From NCBI RefSeq assembly GCF_900105965.1, contig NZ_FNTV01000001.1:434001-498000 (forward strand): DNA of 64,000 nt, in the 5' to 3' direction. Below are positions 27,847 through 36,651 of the stretch, piece by piece (within the stretch, counting starts at the first letter, position 1; every line of letters begins with the position of its first letter). Below the pieces are notes generated by a model. That model searched no databases. It was not told the DNA's origin and saw only the letters and a program-made list of their open reading frames with translations. The stretch is from Arthrobacter alpinus. GTDB taxonomy: Bacteria > Actinomycetota > Actinomycetes > Actinomycetales > Micrococcaceae. The translations under genes and the position numbers were made by a program.

Positions 27847-29013
27847 CTAGGGAAGCAGCCACTCGGTGACCGTTGGCCTACCCATGAAATGCCCGTAGTC
27901 AACAACGGCAGCCTCCACGGCTGCCGCTTCCGCAGGACTCAGGCTACGCAATGGTGCAATCTGGATCACCGCCGTCGCGGCCGTGATGACATGCCTCCAG
28001 GTTGCCGCCAACAGTGAGTCAATGAGAACCGAGTGGTACAACGCGGCCGCGGGTTTCTGCCGCTGGGCCGAAGGGGTGAACAGCAGATACTTGGATTCAA
28101 AGTAAGACATCACGTATTCGTCGTAGCCCTGGATGAGATCCACGCGCGGACGGGACGGCGCCAAGGAAGGTGTCAAGCCAGGCTCCCACCAGAGCTGCAG
28201 CCCGTCGACGGTCACCTGTTCGAAGCGTCCCGGGGAATCCTCCACGGCGGAGGCCACGCCGCGGCGCACGTCAGCCATGGGCAGGCCGCTCCACACGGCA
28301 AAGTCCTTGATGGATACAGGGCCCCGGGTGGCGAGGAAGCGTTCGGCCAGGAGCTTGAGCGTGGAGGCCCTGTCCGGATTCGGGCCGGCAGGCACCCGCT
28401 CGTCAAACAGGGCATAGCTGCGTTGCTTGCCCATCGAGGTGCCGCTGATGACCAGCTGTTCCAATTCGGCGTGCATCATGGCGTACGTCAGCCGCAATCC
28501 GGAGGCCTCAACTCCTGCCGCGGCCAAGGCTGCCTGCAATTGAACGCGGGTCCGATGCCTGCCACCTGCCAACTCCGCGGAAAGGACCTGATGCACGCGT
28601 GCAAGTGTCACGGCATCCAGTCCGGCTTTGCGGTAGTACAGCTCATTGCCACGATGTATGTGCGGCGACGTCAGGGCCAACAGCCAGCGGGCGTCCGCGG
28701 GTGCCACAAAGTGCCAGGTGGGCCGCAGGACGTGCGTTCGCAGAATCTCGCCCCGGTCGACGGCGGAGGCCAGATCCGCCGCTGAGTTGCCGGCTGCTCC
28801 AGGCACCGCATGTTGCTGCGCCCCGTCCTCCAGCGCCGCATATTGCGGAACCCGGCGTTGCGCCGTCGCCCACAGTGCATAGGCATACTCCTGCGCTTGC
28901 ATGGCAACAAAGCGCTCCACCACGGTGCCAGCGCTCGCAGCCAAGGGGGACCAGAGCCCGTGCCGGTGCATGCGCACGGCCAAGGCGTCCTCAACGCTCA
29001 GGGTAGTTGGCAT
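27847..29013 (-). CDS. Winged-helix DNA-binding protein of the AlkZ/YcaQ family
   Basis: A 388-aa protein of the HTH_42 family, some members of which are DNA glycosylases that unhook interstrand crosslinks (AlkZ, YcaQ/AlkX). The family's catalytic Q-x-Q segment is visible as MQAQEYAYALWA with Gln39 and Gln41. Three winged-helix units are expected, with conserved HVLRPTWHFVAPADARWLL in the first third. Function as a glycosylase is inference, since many family members are untested. No clear operon partner. Confidence 0.78.
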   Translation of the reverse strand: MPTTLSVEDALAVRMHRHGLWSPLAASAGTVVERFVAMQAQEYAYALWATAQRRVPQYAALEDGAQQHAVPGAAGNSAADLASAVDRGEILRTHVLRPTWHFVAPADARWLLALTSPHIHRGNELYYRKAGLDAVTLARVHQVLSAELAGGRHRTRVQLQAALAAAGVEASGLRLTYAMMHAELEQLVISGTSMGKQRSYALFDERVPAGPNPDRASTLKLLAERFLATRGPVSIKDFAVWSGLPMADVRRGVASAVEDSPGRFEQVTVDGLQLWWEPGLTPSLAPSRPRVDLIQGYDEYVMSYFESKYLLFTPSAQRQKPAAALYHSVLIDSLLAATWRHVITAATAVIQIAPLRSLSPAEAAAVEAAVVDYGHFMGRPTVTEWLLP

Positions 29014-29082
29014 GACGTTAGCCTAGTGTGCCAGCCCTACGCGGGAAACAGGGGTGGCAACGGCGGAGTGCCTCGCAGATCC

Positions 29083-29775
29083 CTATCGATCCAGCTGCGG
29101 TTCGGGTCGAAGCTTCTTGAGCCAGTATTCCGTTTGGGCAATGTGGGCAGCGGTGGCCGTGGCGGCGGAGGCAGGGTCCCTGTTCCTGATGGCCTCGAGG
29201 ATATCGCGGTGCCCCTTGTTGCTGGCCTCTCGAACCGAAGCACCGTCTGTGCTGTCGAAGACGTTGAAATGGCGGCCGCGCGAACGGAATAAGCGCATCA
29301 AACCCGTCAGCGTGAGATTCCCACCGGCTTCGCAGATGGCCTCGTGGAAGCGGGCATCCAAATCTGAGATATCTCCCGAGTTGTCAGTTGCCTCCATTTT
29401 TTCCACGAGATCGTCCAACTCTGCCATTAGCTCGGGAGTGGTCTTGGCCGCGGCGCCGGCGGCGGCATGCGACTCCAAGGCGCGCCGTATTTCAAAGAGC
29501 TCAAGGACGCTGTCAAAGGGAAAGAGGTCCACCAGAAGCGCGAAACCCTTGAGAATTTCAGCCGGCTCCAGGGAAGAGACATACGTTCCGGAACCGTGCC
29601 TAGCCTCCATGACACCCAGGGCCGACATGGCCCGAATGGCCTCGCGCAACGAGCTGCGGGAGACGCCAAGCTGGGTGGCGAGTTCGCCTTCAGGCGGGCA
29701 CTTTTGTCCCGGCGCCAATTCGCCCGAGGCGATCTTGGTCCGTAAGCCTTGCATAGCGGTTTCCACTGCGCTCAT
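29083..29775 (-). CDS. GntR-family regulator (FadR subfamily, FCD domain)
   Basis: Likely repressor of the divergent aminotransferase-transporter operon. The 230-aa protein has an N-terminal winged helix (GELATQLGVSRSSLREAIRAMSALGV, about residues 30-57) and a C-terminal all-helical FCD ligand domain with metal-binding Asp/His residues, including DLDARFHEAICEAGGN. The ATG at 29775 follows GAGGAG by five bases. It is read away from the operon, with 245 bases between starts, where a palindromic operator is seen. The ligand is unknown. Confidence 0.88.
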   Translation of the reverse strand: MSAVETAMQGLRTKIASGELAPGQKCPPEGELATQLGVSRSSLREAIRAMSALGVMEARHGSGTYVSSLEPAEILKGFALLVDLFPFDSVLELFEIRRALESHAAAGAAAKTTPELMAELDDLVEKMEATDNSGDISDLDARFHEAICEAGGNLTLTGLMRLFRSRGRHFNVFDSTDGASVREASNKGHRDILEAIRNRDPASAATATAAHIAQTEYWLKKLRPEPQLDR

Positions 29776-29915
29776 TGGCACTCCTCATTCACGGTCCGCT
29801 ATTTCACGGAGCCCTCTCAGCAAGACCTCACTTTATGAATTCATCATATGTGTTTCCAAAGTCCTCAGACCTCTTGATGAAATTGTCCCGTAACAACGCA
29901 GAAACATCCATAGGT

Positions 29916-29945
29916 TTTACTAAGTCATCTGATGAATTTTATGAT
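29916..29945 (+). promoter_or_regulatory. Promoter of the aminotransferase operon with palindrome in the spacer
   Basis: TTTACT (29916-29921) and TATGAT (29940-29945) are 18 bases apart. The spacer contains the perfect palindrome TCATCTGATGA (29925-29935). Half-site-like copies lie at 29840-29846 (TTCATCA) and 29874-29884 (TTGATGAAATT), toward the GntR gene. This is a plausible GntR operator blocking the promoter. Confidence 0.6.
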
Positions 29946-30020
29946 TCAGCTATTGTCTTCGCTCAAGATGTGAGATAGCTTACTGTTCATTCACCACCTG
30001 GCGACAACAGAAAGAAAGCC

Positions 30021-31235
30021 GTGGCCACTACACTCATCACCGCCCCAGCTGCCATGCTGACCCCCACGGGACAGCCGGCACTCTCAGACTGGTCCCTGAC
30101 AGGGGACAAGATTCACCTCAACCACGGTTCCTATGGCGCGGTGCCCCGTGCCGCACAAGAACACCAGCTGGCCTTGAAGGCACGCATGGATGCGAACCCC
30201 TGCACCTGGTTCATGGGACAGGCCGCTGCTCTTGCCGGTACCCGGGCCGAAGTTGCGGACTACCTCCGGGTGGACGCCGACGATCTTGCCCTGGTTCCCA
30301 ATGCCAGCGCCGGCGTCAGCGTTGTCTACAATTCCTTGACCTTTCCCAACGGCGCCCAAATCGTCACAACAGACCATACCTACGGGGCCGTCTTGGAAGG
30401 TGCGCACCGGGTGGCGCGCGAATGCAACGGCGAGGTGCGCATCGCCGTCGTACCTCTGGATGCCGACGCGGCCCTGAGCTGCGAGCTGGTCATGGAGCAG
30501 GTTACCGAGCGCACCGCGTTGATCGTGATCGATCAAATTACCTCGGCGACGGCCCGCAGTTTCCCGGTGACCGAGATTGCCCGCGCGGCCAAGGAGCTGG
30601 GCATTCCGGTGTTGGTTGATGGCGCGCATGCACCCGGTGCCTTGGCCGACCCGGTGCCGGATTTTGAGGGCTTCTGGGTAGGGAACCTGCACAAGTTCGC
30701 CTGTGCCCCGCGTGGAACGGCCGCCGTCGTGGCCCGTGGGCCGCTGCGTGAACAACTCCATCCCTTGATCGATTCCTGGGGGTTTCCGCATGCGTTCCCC
30801 GAGAGCTTTGACCATGTGGGGACTCAGGACATCACCTCGTGGATGGCCGCCAAGACCTCCTTTGACACGATCGAGAACCGGTACGGCTGGGACGCAGTTC
30901 GCAGCTACTCCAGCGCGCTGGCCGATTACGGTCAGGCAACTATCCAGGACGCCTTTGCCGCGGTAACGGGGGAGGACGCCACGGCCGACGTCGGAATGCC
31001 GGTCGGGCATCTGCGTCTGGTCCGTCTTCCCCGCGGTTTAGCAGCAACCCACGAGGAATCACACTCCGTACGTGCCTGGATTTCGGACACCCTGAACATC
31101 GAAACCGCCATCACCACCTTCGGCGGGGCTGGCTATCTGCGCCTCTCGAGCCACGTTTACAACACTGCCGGCGATTTTGAAGATTTCGCCGAACGGGCCG
31201 TACCGGAACTGTTCCGGCTGGCCCACAACCGCTAG
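30021..31235 (+). CDS. Class V aminotransferase-fold PLP enzyme (isopenicillin N epimerase-like)
   Basis: A PLP-dependent enzyme of 404 aa. Family members include isopenicillin-N epimerase and cysteine desulfurase-like proteins, so the exact reaction (epimerase, lyase or transaminase) cannot be fixed. The start of the fold, LNHGSYGAVPRAAQEH, the DGAHAPGAL segment with the PLP-binding Asp, and the Schiff-base Lys225 in GNLHKFACAPRG are all present. The GTG start is preceded by AAAGAAAG. It leads an operon with an ABC importer, so it probably acts on the imported amino compound. Confidence 0.85.
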   Translation: MATTLITAPAAMLTPTGQPALSDWSLTGDKIHLNHGSYGAVPRAAQEHQLALKARMDANPCTWFMGQAAALAGTRAEVADYLRVDADDLALVPNASAGVSVVYNSLTFPNGAQIVTTDHTYGAVLEGAHRVARECNGEVRIAVVPLDADAALSCELVMEQVTERTALIVIDQITSATARSFPVTEIARAAKELGIPVLVDGAHAPGALADPVPDFEGFWVGNLHKFACAPRGTAAVVARGPLREQLHPLIDSWGFPHAFPESFDHVGTQDITSWMAAKTSFDTIENRYGWDAVRSYSSALADYGQATIQDAFAAVTGEDATADVGMPVGHLRLVRLPRGLAATHEESHSVRAWISDTLNIETAITTFGGAGYLRLSSHVYNTAGDFEDFAERAVPELFRLAHNR

Positions 31236-31264
31236 ACGCTGCTACACACAATGAAAGGTTTCCC

Positions 31265-32560
31265 ATGAAAAAGAAGTTAACAGCCATCACGGCATTGGGC
31301 GTTGCCGCCGTTCTTGCGCTATCTGGTTGTGGCGGCGGAGATACGGCCGCCGATGGCAAGGTCACCCTGAAAATGGTGGAGAGCCTGACCAACCCCACCC
31401 GGACCGAAACACTCAAAACCCTCTTGGCGGGATTCGAAAAAGAGAATCCCAACATCACGGTTGATCTCATTTCCCCGCCAACAGACTCGGCCGATCAAAA
31501 GATCCAGCAGATGCTGCAATCGGGCAAGGGGATCGACGTTGTGGAAGCCCGCGACATCACGGTGGGGTCCTTCGGTGCCAACAAGTGGCTCTATGACATG
31601 AGTTCCGACCTGAAGGATTGGGACGGTTGGGAAAACCTGACGGAAAACGCCGTCAATTACTCCAAGCAGGATGGAAAGACTTATTACATCCCGTATGGCT
31701 TCTACGGTCTCTCCTTGTTCTACCGCACCGACCTGGTCAAGGACGCCGGCTTCTCCGGACCGCCCGCCAGTTGGCAGGATCTGCTGGAACAGTCCGAGAA
31801 ACTCAATCAGCCGGATTCCAACAAGTTTGGCTACGCCTTCCGCGGCGGCACCAACGCCAACTCCAACGCCGTCGCCGTGATCGAGGCCTACACAGCAGAT
31901 CAGATCGACAAGGAGAACGCCTTCAAGCTCAGCAATGGCAAGACCATCTTCTCCGCACCCGAGGCCCAGACCGCCATGGACGATTACCTTGAGCTGTTCA
32001 AGAAAGGCTCGCCGCCGTCGTCCGTTGCCTGGGGTTACCCGGAAATGGTCCAGGGCTTCAGCAATGGCTCCACCGCATTCTTGTTGCAGGATCCCGAGGT
32101 CATTGCCACTGTCAAGGAGTCCAAGTCCATCAAGGCCGATCAGTGGAGTGTTGCACCGCTGCTGACAGGACCCACAGGCAAGGCCATCCAGCCGGTGGCC
32201 ACGGCAGGCTGGGGTATTGCCGAGTCCAGCACCGCCAAGCCGGAAGCGGTCAAGCTGATCAAGTACCTGTCCCAAGGCGAGCCTGCCACCCAGTTCAGCA
32301 AGGACAACTCGTTGGTCCCGATCCTGAAGTCTGCGGCGAAGGATCCGTACTACAGCACCGGCCCGTGGGCCGCTTACGTCACCATGACCGAGAACCCGGA
32401 AACGTACATCTCCGCCGTTCAGCCCCGCGGCGTGGCCTGGTGGACCGAATGGATCAAGAAGTCCGACGGCGAGCTGCAGCGTGTCCTGACCGGCAAGATG
32501 ACCACCAAGGAATTGCTGGCCAGCTGGGATAGCTACTGGACCGAAAAGATGGCGGGCTAG
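31265..32560 (+). CDS. ABC transporter substrate-binding lipoprotein (CUT1 type)
   Basis: Extracellular binding protein of 431 aa with a lipoprotein signal peptide ending in LALSGC and an SBP_bac_1 domain. CUT1 proteins usually bind sugars, but association with a PLP enzyme suggests an amino sugar or other amino-containing ligand. ATG preceded by GAAAGG. It lies 29 bases after the aminotransferase gene and seven before the first permease. Confidence 0.92.
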   Translation: MKKKLTAITALGVAAVLALSGCGGGDTAADGKVTLKMVESLTNPTRTETLKTLLAGFEKENPNITVDLISPPTDSADQKIQQMLQSGKGIDVVEARDITVGSFGANKWLYDMSSDLKDWDGWENLTENAVNYSKQDGKTYYIPYGFYGLSLFYRTDLVKDAGFSGPPASWQDLLEQSEKLNQPDSNKFGYAFRGGTNANSNAVAVIEAYTADQIDKENAFKLSNGKTIFSAPEAQTAMDDYLELFKKGSPPSSVAWGYPEMVQGFSNGSTAFLLQDPEVIATVKESKSIKADQWSVAPLLTGPTGKAIQPVATAGWGIAESSTAKPEAVKLIKYLSQGEPATQFSKDNSLVPILKSAAKDPYYSTGPWAAYVTMTENPETYISAVQPRGVAWWTEWIKKSDGELQRVLTGKMTTKELLASWDSYWTEKMAG

Positions 32561-32566
32561 TCACCA

Positions 32567-33532
32567 GTGGCACTCAACGCTGAGCAGGACGTGGTGCGCG
32601 GGCGCAAGTCCGCCGGCGCACCACCGCACACCGCCTATCCGCGAAAGAAGCGGTTCAATTCCAGGACTGCCATGACCATGCTCGCCTTCATGGCGCCGGC
32701 AGCGATCTTCGTGGGCATCTTCATCTACTACCCCATGATTTCGGGCAGCCAGATGGCATTCCGGAATTGGAACCTCAACGACCTCTCGGACACCTCATGG
32801 GTTGGCTGGGGCAACTTCATTGCCCTGTTTGAAAACCCGGAGTTTGGCACGATTGTCCGGAATACGGTTGTCTGGGTGGTGGGTTCATTGGTGCCGCAGG
32901 TTGTCATTGGCTTTGCGCTGGCGCTGTTCCTGAAGCGCAAGTTTAGGTTCCGTGGCGCCTACCAGGCCTTTGTCTTCTTCCCGTGGGCCGTGTCCGGATT
33001 CTTGATTGGCATGCTTTTCCGCTGGATGTTCAACGCCGAATTTGGTGTGGTCAACGATCTGCTCATGAAGGTTGGCCTGATCCAGGGCCCCATCCCGTGG
33101 CTGGCCGAACCTGGCTTTGCCATGACGGCCATCATCGTCGCCAATATTTGGTACGGCGTCACGTTCTTCGCCATCATGATCCTGGCCGCGCTGCAATCTG
33201 TCTCGGAAGAGATGTATGAGGCTGCCGCGATCGACGGTGCCGGTAAGATCCGTACGTTCTTCAGCATCACCTTGCCAGCCATCTCCGTGACACTCGGGCT
33301 GACCATCTTGTTGCGCATCATCTGGATCTTTAACTTCCCGGACGTCATCTGGGCCATGACAGGCGGCGGACCGGCCGATCAGACTCACATCATCACCACC
33401 TACATGATCAAAATTACTCAGGAAGGTGACTACGGCCAGGCATCCGCCCTGGGTCTGATCGTCGTCTTCACGCTCATGCTCTTTGCCGCGTTCTACCTGA
33501 TGGCCGTGCGTCCTCGAAAGGCCAACCGATGA
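32567..33532 (+). CDS. ABC transporter permease (MalF/UgpA type)
   Basis: Membrane component of 321 aa with six helices starting at TMLAFMAPAAIFVGIFIYYPM and the EAA loop EMYEAAAIDGAGKIRTFFSITL. GTG start; its stop overlaps the next permease start by 4 bases. No ATPase in the operon. Confidence 0.92.
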   Translation: MALNAEQDVVRGRKSAGAPPHTAYPRKKRFNSRTAMTMLAFMAPAAIFVGIFIYYPMISGSQMAFRNWNLNDLSDTSWVGWGNFIALFENPEFGTIVRNTVVWVVGSLVPQVVIGFALALFLKRKFRFRGAYQAFVFFPWAVSGFLIGMLFRWMFNAEFGVVNDLLMKVGLIQGPIPWLAEPGFAMTAIIVANIWYGVTFFAIMILAALQSVSEEMYEAAAIDGAGKIRTFFSITLPAISVTLGLTILLRIIWIFNFPDVIWAMTGGGPADQTHIITTYMIKITQEGDYGQASALGLIVVFTLMLFAAFYLMAVRPRKANR

Positions 33533-34365
33533 TCAACAAAGAATCTGCCATGAGCCGTACAGGAAAATTCATCTTCCTCGGCCTCTGCCTGATCGTGACG
33601 ATCTTCCCGCTGTACTGGATTGTGGTCACCTCCCTCAAGGCACCCGGCACCATCTATTCACTCCCGCTGGATTACTGGCCCAAGGAAATCTCCTTCGAGA
33701 ACTACATTGGGCTCTTCACCAAGAGCGACTTTGGCCAATACATGATCAACAGCCTGCTGGTGGCAACCGTCGCGGCAACGGTCGCCACGCTTATCTCCCT
33801 GCTCTCGGCCTATGTGCTGGCACGATTCCAATTCTCCGGCCGCGGCTGGGTTTTGGGAGCGTTCCTGCTAACCCAGATGATCCCCGGATTCATCGCGCTG
33901 GGTCCGCTGTACATGATGATGACCAAGTTCGATCTGGTCGATTCCAAGACCGGCCTGATCCTCGTGTACATCGCCGTCTGCATCCCGTTCTGCACCATCA
34001 TGCTGCGCGGCTTCTTTGAGAACGTGCCGGATGCGTTGGAGGAGGCGGCCATGATCGATGGCTGTTCACGCCTCAGCGCGCTCTTCCGGGTATTGGTTCC
34101 GGTCATGATGCCCGGTATCGCCGCCAGCTTCATCTTCAACTTCGTCAACTGCTGGAATGAACTGTTCCTGTCCGTGACGCTCATGAATAGTGACGAGAAC
34201 AAGACCATCCCCACTGCGCTGGCGGGCTTCATCTCCAGCTTCAACATCGACTGGGGCTCCATGTCAGCCGCGGCCGTGCTGACGGTGGTGCCGACCCTGG
34301 TGATCTTTGCTTTCGCCAGCAAGTTCATTGTGCAGGGCCTGACGGCGGGAGCCGTGAAGGGCTAA
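33529..34365 (+). CDS. ABC transporter permease (MalG/UgpE type)
   Basis: Second membrane component, 278 aa, with an initial helix at IFLGLCLIVTIFPLYWIVV and the EAA loop ALEEAAMIDGCSRLSALFRVLVP. ATGA overlap with the preceding gene; an ATG at 33550 is an alternative start. Last gene of the operon, followed by a nested hairpin structure. Confidence 0.92.
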   Translation: MINKESAMSRTGKFIFLGLCLIVTIFPLYWIVVTSLKAPGTIYSLPLDYWPKEISFENYIGLFTKSDFGQYMINSLLVATVAATVATLISLLSAYVLARFQFSGRGWVLGAFLLTQMIPGFIALGPLYMMMTKFDLVDSKTGLILVYIAVCIPFCTIMLRGFFENVPDALEEAAMIDGCSRLSALFRVLVPVMMPGIAASFIFNFVNCWNELFLSVTLMNSDENKTIPTALAGFISSFNIDWGSMSAAAVLTVVPTLVIFAFASKFIVQGLTAGAVKG

Positions 34366-34407
34366 CCTTCCCTCCAACGCGGCATCACTTAACGTCGGGT
34401 TTTTCCC

Positions 34408-34499
34408 AACGCTCCAGCAATGTCTGAACTGCTCCCCGAAAGTCGGAACTGAAGATCTCAGTCCAACTTCCGGGGAGCAGTTCACGCTGCAGGAGCGTT
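34408..34499. terminator. Nested hairpin between importer operon and response regulator
   Basis: An outer stem AACGCTCC (34408-34415) / GGAGCGTT (34492-34499) encloses a perfect 13-bp inner stem GAACTGCTCCCCG (34426-34438) / CGGGGAGCAGTTC (34471-34483). It lies between two convergent gene ends. T runs are absent at its edges, so termination is inferred from position. Confidence 0.6.
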
Positions 34500-34555
34500 C
34501 CTCGTTTAAGCCCCACTACCGCAGGAGCGTTGGGGTGGGACGGGACAGGGGCGTC

Positions 34556-35263
34556 TTAACGCGGGGTGACGATGCCTGTTTCGTAGGCGATCACCACTAC
34601 CTGTACACGGTCGCGGGCATTCAACTTGGCCAGAATATGCCCTACATGGGTCTTGACGGTTGCTTCGGAAACGAACAATTGACGGGCGATCTCAGGGTTG
34701 GAGAGACCGTTGGCAATGAGCACGAAGACCTCATGTTCACGTCCCGTGAGGCTCGCGACCGCCGCTGTGTGGGCGTCGTTGGCCGGGCTCGGCGCGGACA
34801 GCATGGGCGCCACGTGGTCCAAGAGCCGTCGGGTCGTGGAGGGCGCAATCACGGCATCGCCGGCGTACACGGTCCTAATGGCGCCCAAAAGTTCCTCGGG
34901 CGGAGCATCCTTGAGCAGGAAGCCGCTGGCCCCGGCCTGAATCGCGGCCAGCGCGTATTCATCCAGATCAAAGGTTGTCAGGACCACAATCTTTAGCTCC
35001 GCCAGCCACGACCCGGCCGGTGCGGCCTTGGTGCGCTCCATGAGCTTGCGCGTCGTTTCCAGGCCGTCCATGCCGGGCATGCGCACGTCCATGAGAATCA
35101 CATCGGCCGCGGTGGCTGAAAGTCCCGCCAGCGCCTCGATGCCGTTGCCGGCCTGCAGGACAACGTTGAGATCGGGCTGGGAATTGATCAGCATGCCGAG
35201 TCCGGAGCGGACAAGTTGCTGATCGTCCACCAGGGCAACGCGAATGGGGGAGATAGATGTCAT
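34556..35263 (-). CDS. NarL/LuxR-family response regulator
   Basis: Two-component transcription regulator of 235 aa. The receiver domain has the acidic pair DD near residue 13 and the phosphorylation Asp in VILMDVRMPGMDG (about residue 58), with Lys in LLKDAPPEE. The C-terminal LuxR helix-turn-helix is LTGREHEVFVLIANGLSNPEIARQLFVSEATVKTHVGHILAKL. It follows its kinase gene with a five-base gap. Targets unknown. Confidence 0.92.
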   Translation of the reverse strand: MTSISPIRVALVDDQQLVRSGLGMLINSQPDLNVVLQAGNGIEALAGLSATAADVILMDVRMPGMDGLETTRKLMERTKAAPAGSWLAELKIVVLTTFDLDEYALAAIQAGASGFLLKDAPPEELLGAIRTVYAGDAVIAPSTTRRLLDHVAPMLSAPSPANDAHTAAVASLTGREHEVFVLIANGLSNPEIARQLFVSEATVKTHVGHILAKLNARDRVQVVVIAYETGIVTPR

Positions 35264-35268
35264 AAGGA

Positions 35269-36558
35269 TTAGTTCTCCGAGTAGGGGATGAAAGCCGTGA
35301 TGCCGAAGCCGCCGCCGGTCAGTGGACCTGATGAAAGGCTGCCATCATAAAGCTTGACGCGTTCGGCCATGCCGCGCAGCCCGTTTCCGCCACCAGTGCC
35401 GGACGGTGCAGCGGCGGCCTCCGTGACCGGGGTGGCGGCACCGAGCCTTGCTCGCCCGGATGGCATGGGAACGGCAGGAATCCCTGCCGTCGACAGGCCC
35501 GCGGTGGCTCCGCGCCCATCGTCTTGGACGGTCACGGTGAGCCCTCGGGCGTTCCAGCTGAGGTTAACGCTGGCCTGAACATTCGGGCCGGCATGCTTCA
35601 TGACGTTCGTCAGGCCTTCTTGGACCGCGCGGTAGGCGGTGAGCTCGGCGCCGGGCGGGAGCTGGCGGCGGGCCTCGCCCGTGACGCTGTAATCGATGGG
35701 CAGGCCGGCCGCCCGGATGCCGAGCAAGAGCTCATCAAGATCCCTCAGGCCCGGCAGCGGGCGGGTGGAGGCTTCGTCGTCTCCGCGCAGCACACCCAGC
35801 AGGCGGCGCATTTCCTGCAGTGAAGTTCGGCCCGTGGCTGCGATCGTGGCGAGGGTTTCGGGCGCAATTTCGGGGCTCTCCACGGCGGCGTACCTTGCGC
35901 CATCGGCCTGGGTGATGATGACGGAGAGTGAGTGGGCAATGATATCGTGCATTTCGCGGGCGATGTGGGCGCGCTCATCGCTGGCTGCCAGATCACGCTC
36001 ATGCTGGGCTTCAATTTCCAGACGGCGTGCGCGGTCCGAGAGTGCCTGCTCGCGCAGGCGCTTGGTGCGCGTTAGGTCTCCGGCCGTCCAACTGAACAAC
36101 ACCAGAACCCAGACCATGATGATCATGACAATGCCGTAGGGGATGTCGGCCAGAGAGAGTGAGGTCAGGTTGTAGAAGTACCGGGTGACCAGCAAGATGG
36201 CACCGATGAGGGCCAGGCCGAGCCCGCCAAGGCTGGCCCACCGCGGCCCGAAGGCGGCCAGCGCATAGACGATGAGCGGCACGGCAATGTCGGCAGGCAC
36301 CGGTGGTACATGCAGGGCCCACTGAAGAATGGCGACCCCAGCAATTAAGCATCCGGCCAGGACTGTCCGGGTCCGGCGCCAGGCCAGGGGCACAATGAGG
36401 GCCGTGGCGAATATTCCGGCAACGACCATGTCCACAGTGGAACTGGAGTAGCCGCCGTCGGCCACGCTGAACGGCATGGCCACAAGCCACAGCACCGCCA
36501 TGAGGACAAAGTCCACGGCGAAACGGTGCCGGCGGAACCAGTCGTAGATGGAATGCAT
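35269..36558 (-). CDS. NarL-type sensor histidine kinase (HisKA_3)
   Basis: Membrane sensor kinase of 429 aa. It has about five membrane segments in the first 165 residues, a HisKA_3 dimerisation domain with the phospho-His in AHIAREMHDIIAHSLSVII, and a C-terminal ATPase domain (EGLTNVMKHA, DDGRGA, GNGLRGMAERV). No extracellular sensor domain of notable size is seen. The ATG at 36558 with GAGGG upstream is preferred to GTG at 36564. The linker before the G-box is rich in Pro/Ala/Gly. Confidence 0.9.
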   Translation of the reverse strand: MHSIYDWFRRHRFAVDFVLMAVLWLVAMPFSVADGGYSSSTVDMVVAGIFATALIVPLAWRRTRTVLAGCLIAGVAILQWALHVPPVPADIAVPLIVYALAAFGPRWASLGGLGLALIGAILLVTRYFYNLTSLSLADIPYGIVMIIMVWVLVLFSWTAGDLTRTKRLREQALSDRARRLEIEAQHERDLAASDERAHIAREMHDIIAHSLSVIITQADGARYAAVESPEIAPETLATIAATGRTSLQEMRRLLGVLRGDDEASTRPLPGLRDLDELLLGIRAAGLPIDYSVTGEARRQLPPGAELTAYRAVQEGLTNVMKHAGPNVQASVNLSWNARGLTVTVQDDGRGATAGLSTAGIPAVPMPSGRARLGAATPVTEAAAAPSGTGGGNGLRGMAERVKLYDGSLSSGPLTGGGFGITAFIPYSEN

Positions 36559-36651
36559 GATCACACCCTCAACTCTAGGCGGAGTGCAGGCCGCAGGCGT
36601 CAGGCCCAGGGTGGAGATTCGTGTTGCCGGAGCAGTCTTGAAAGCGGGTGA

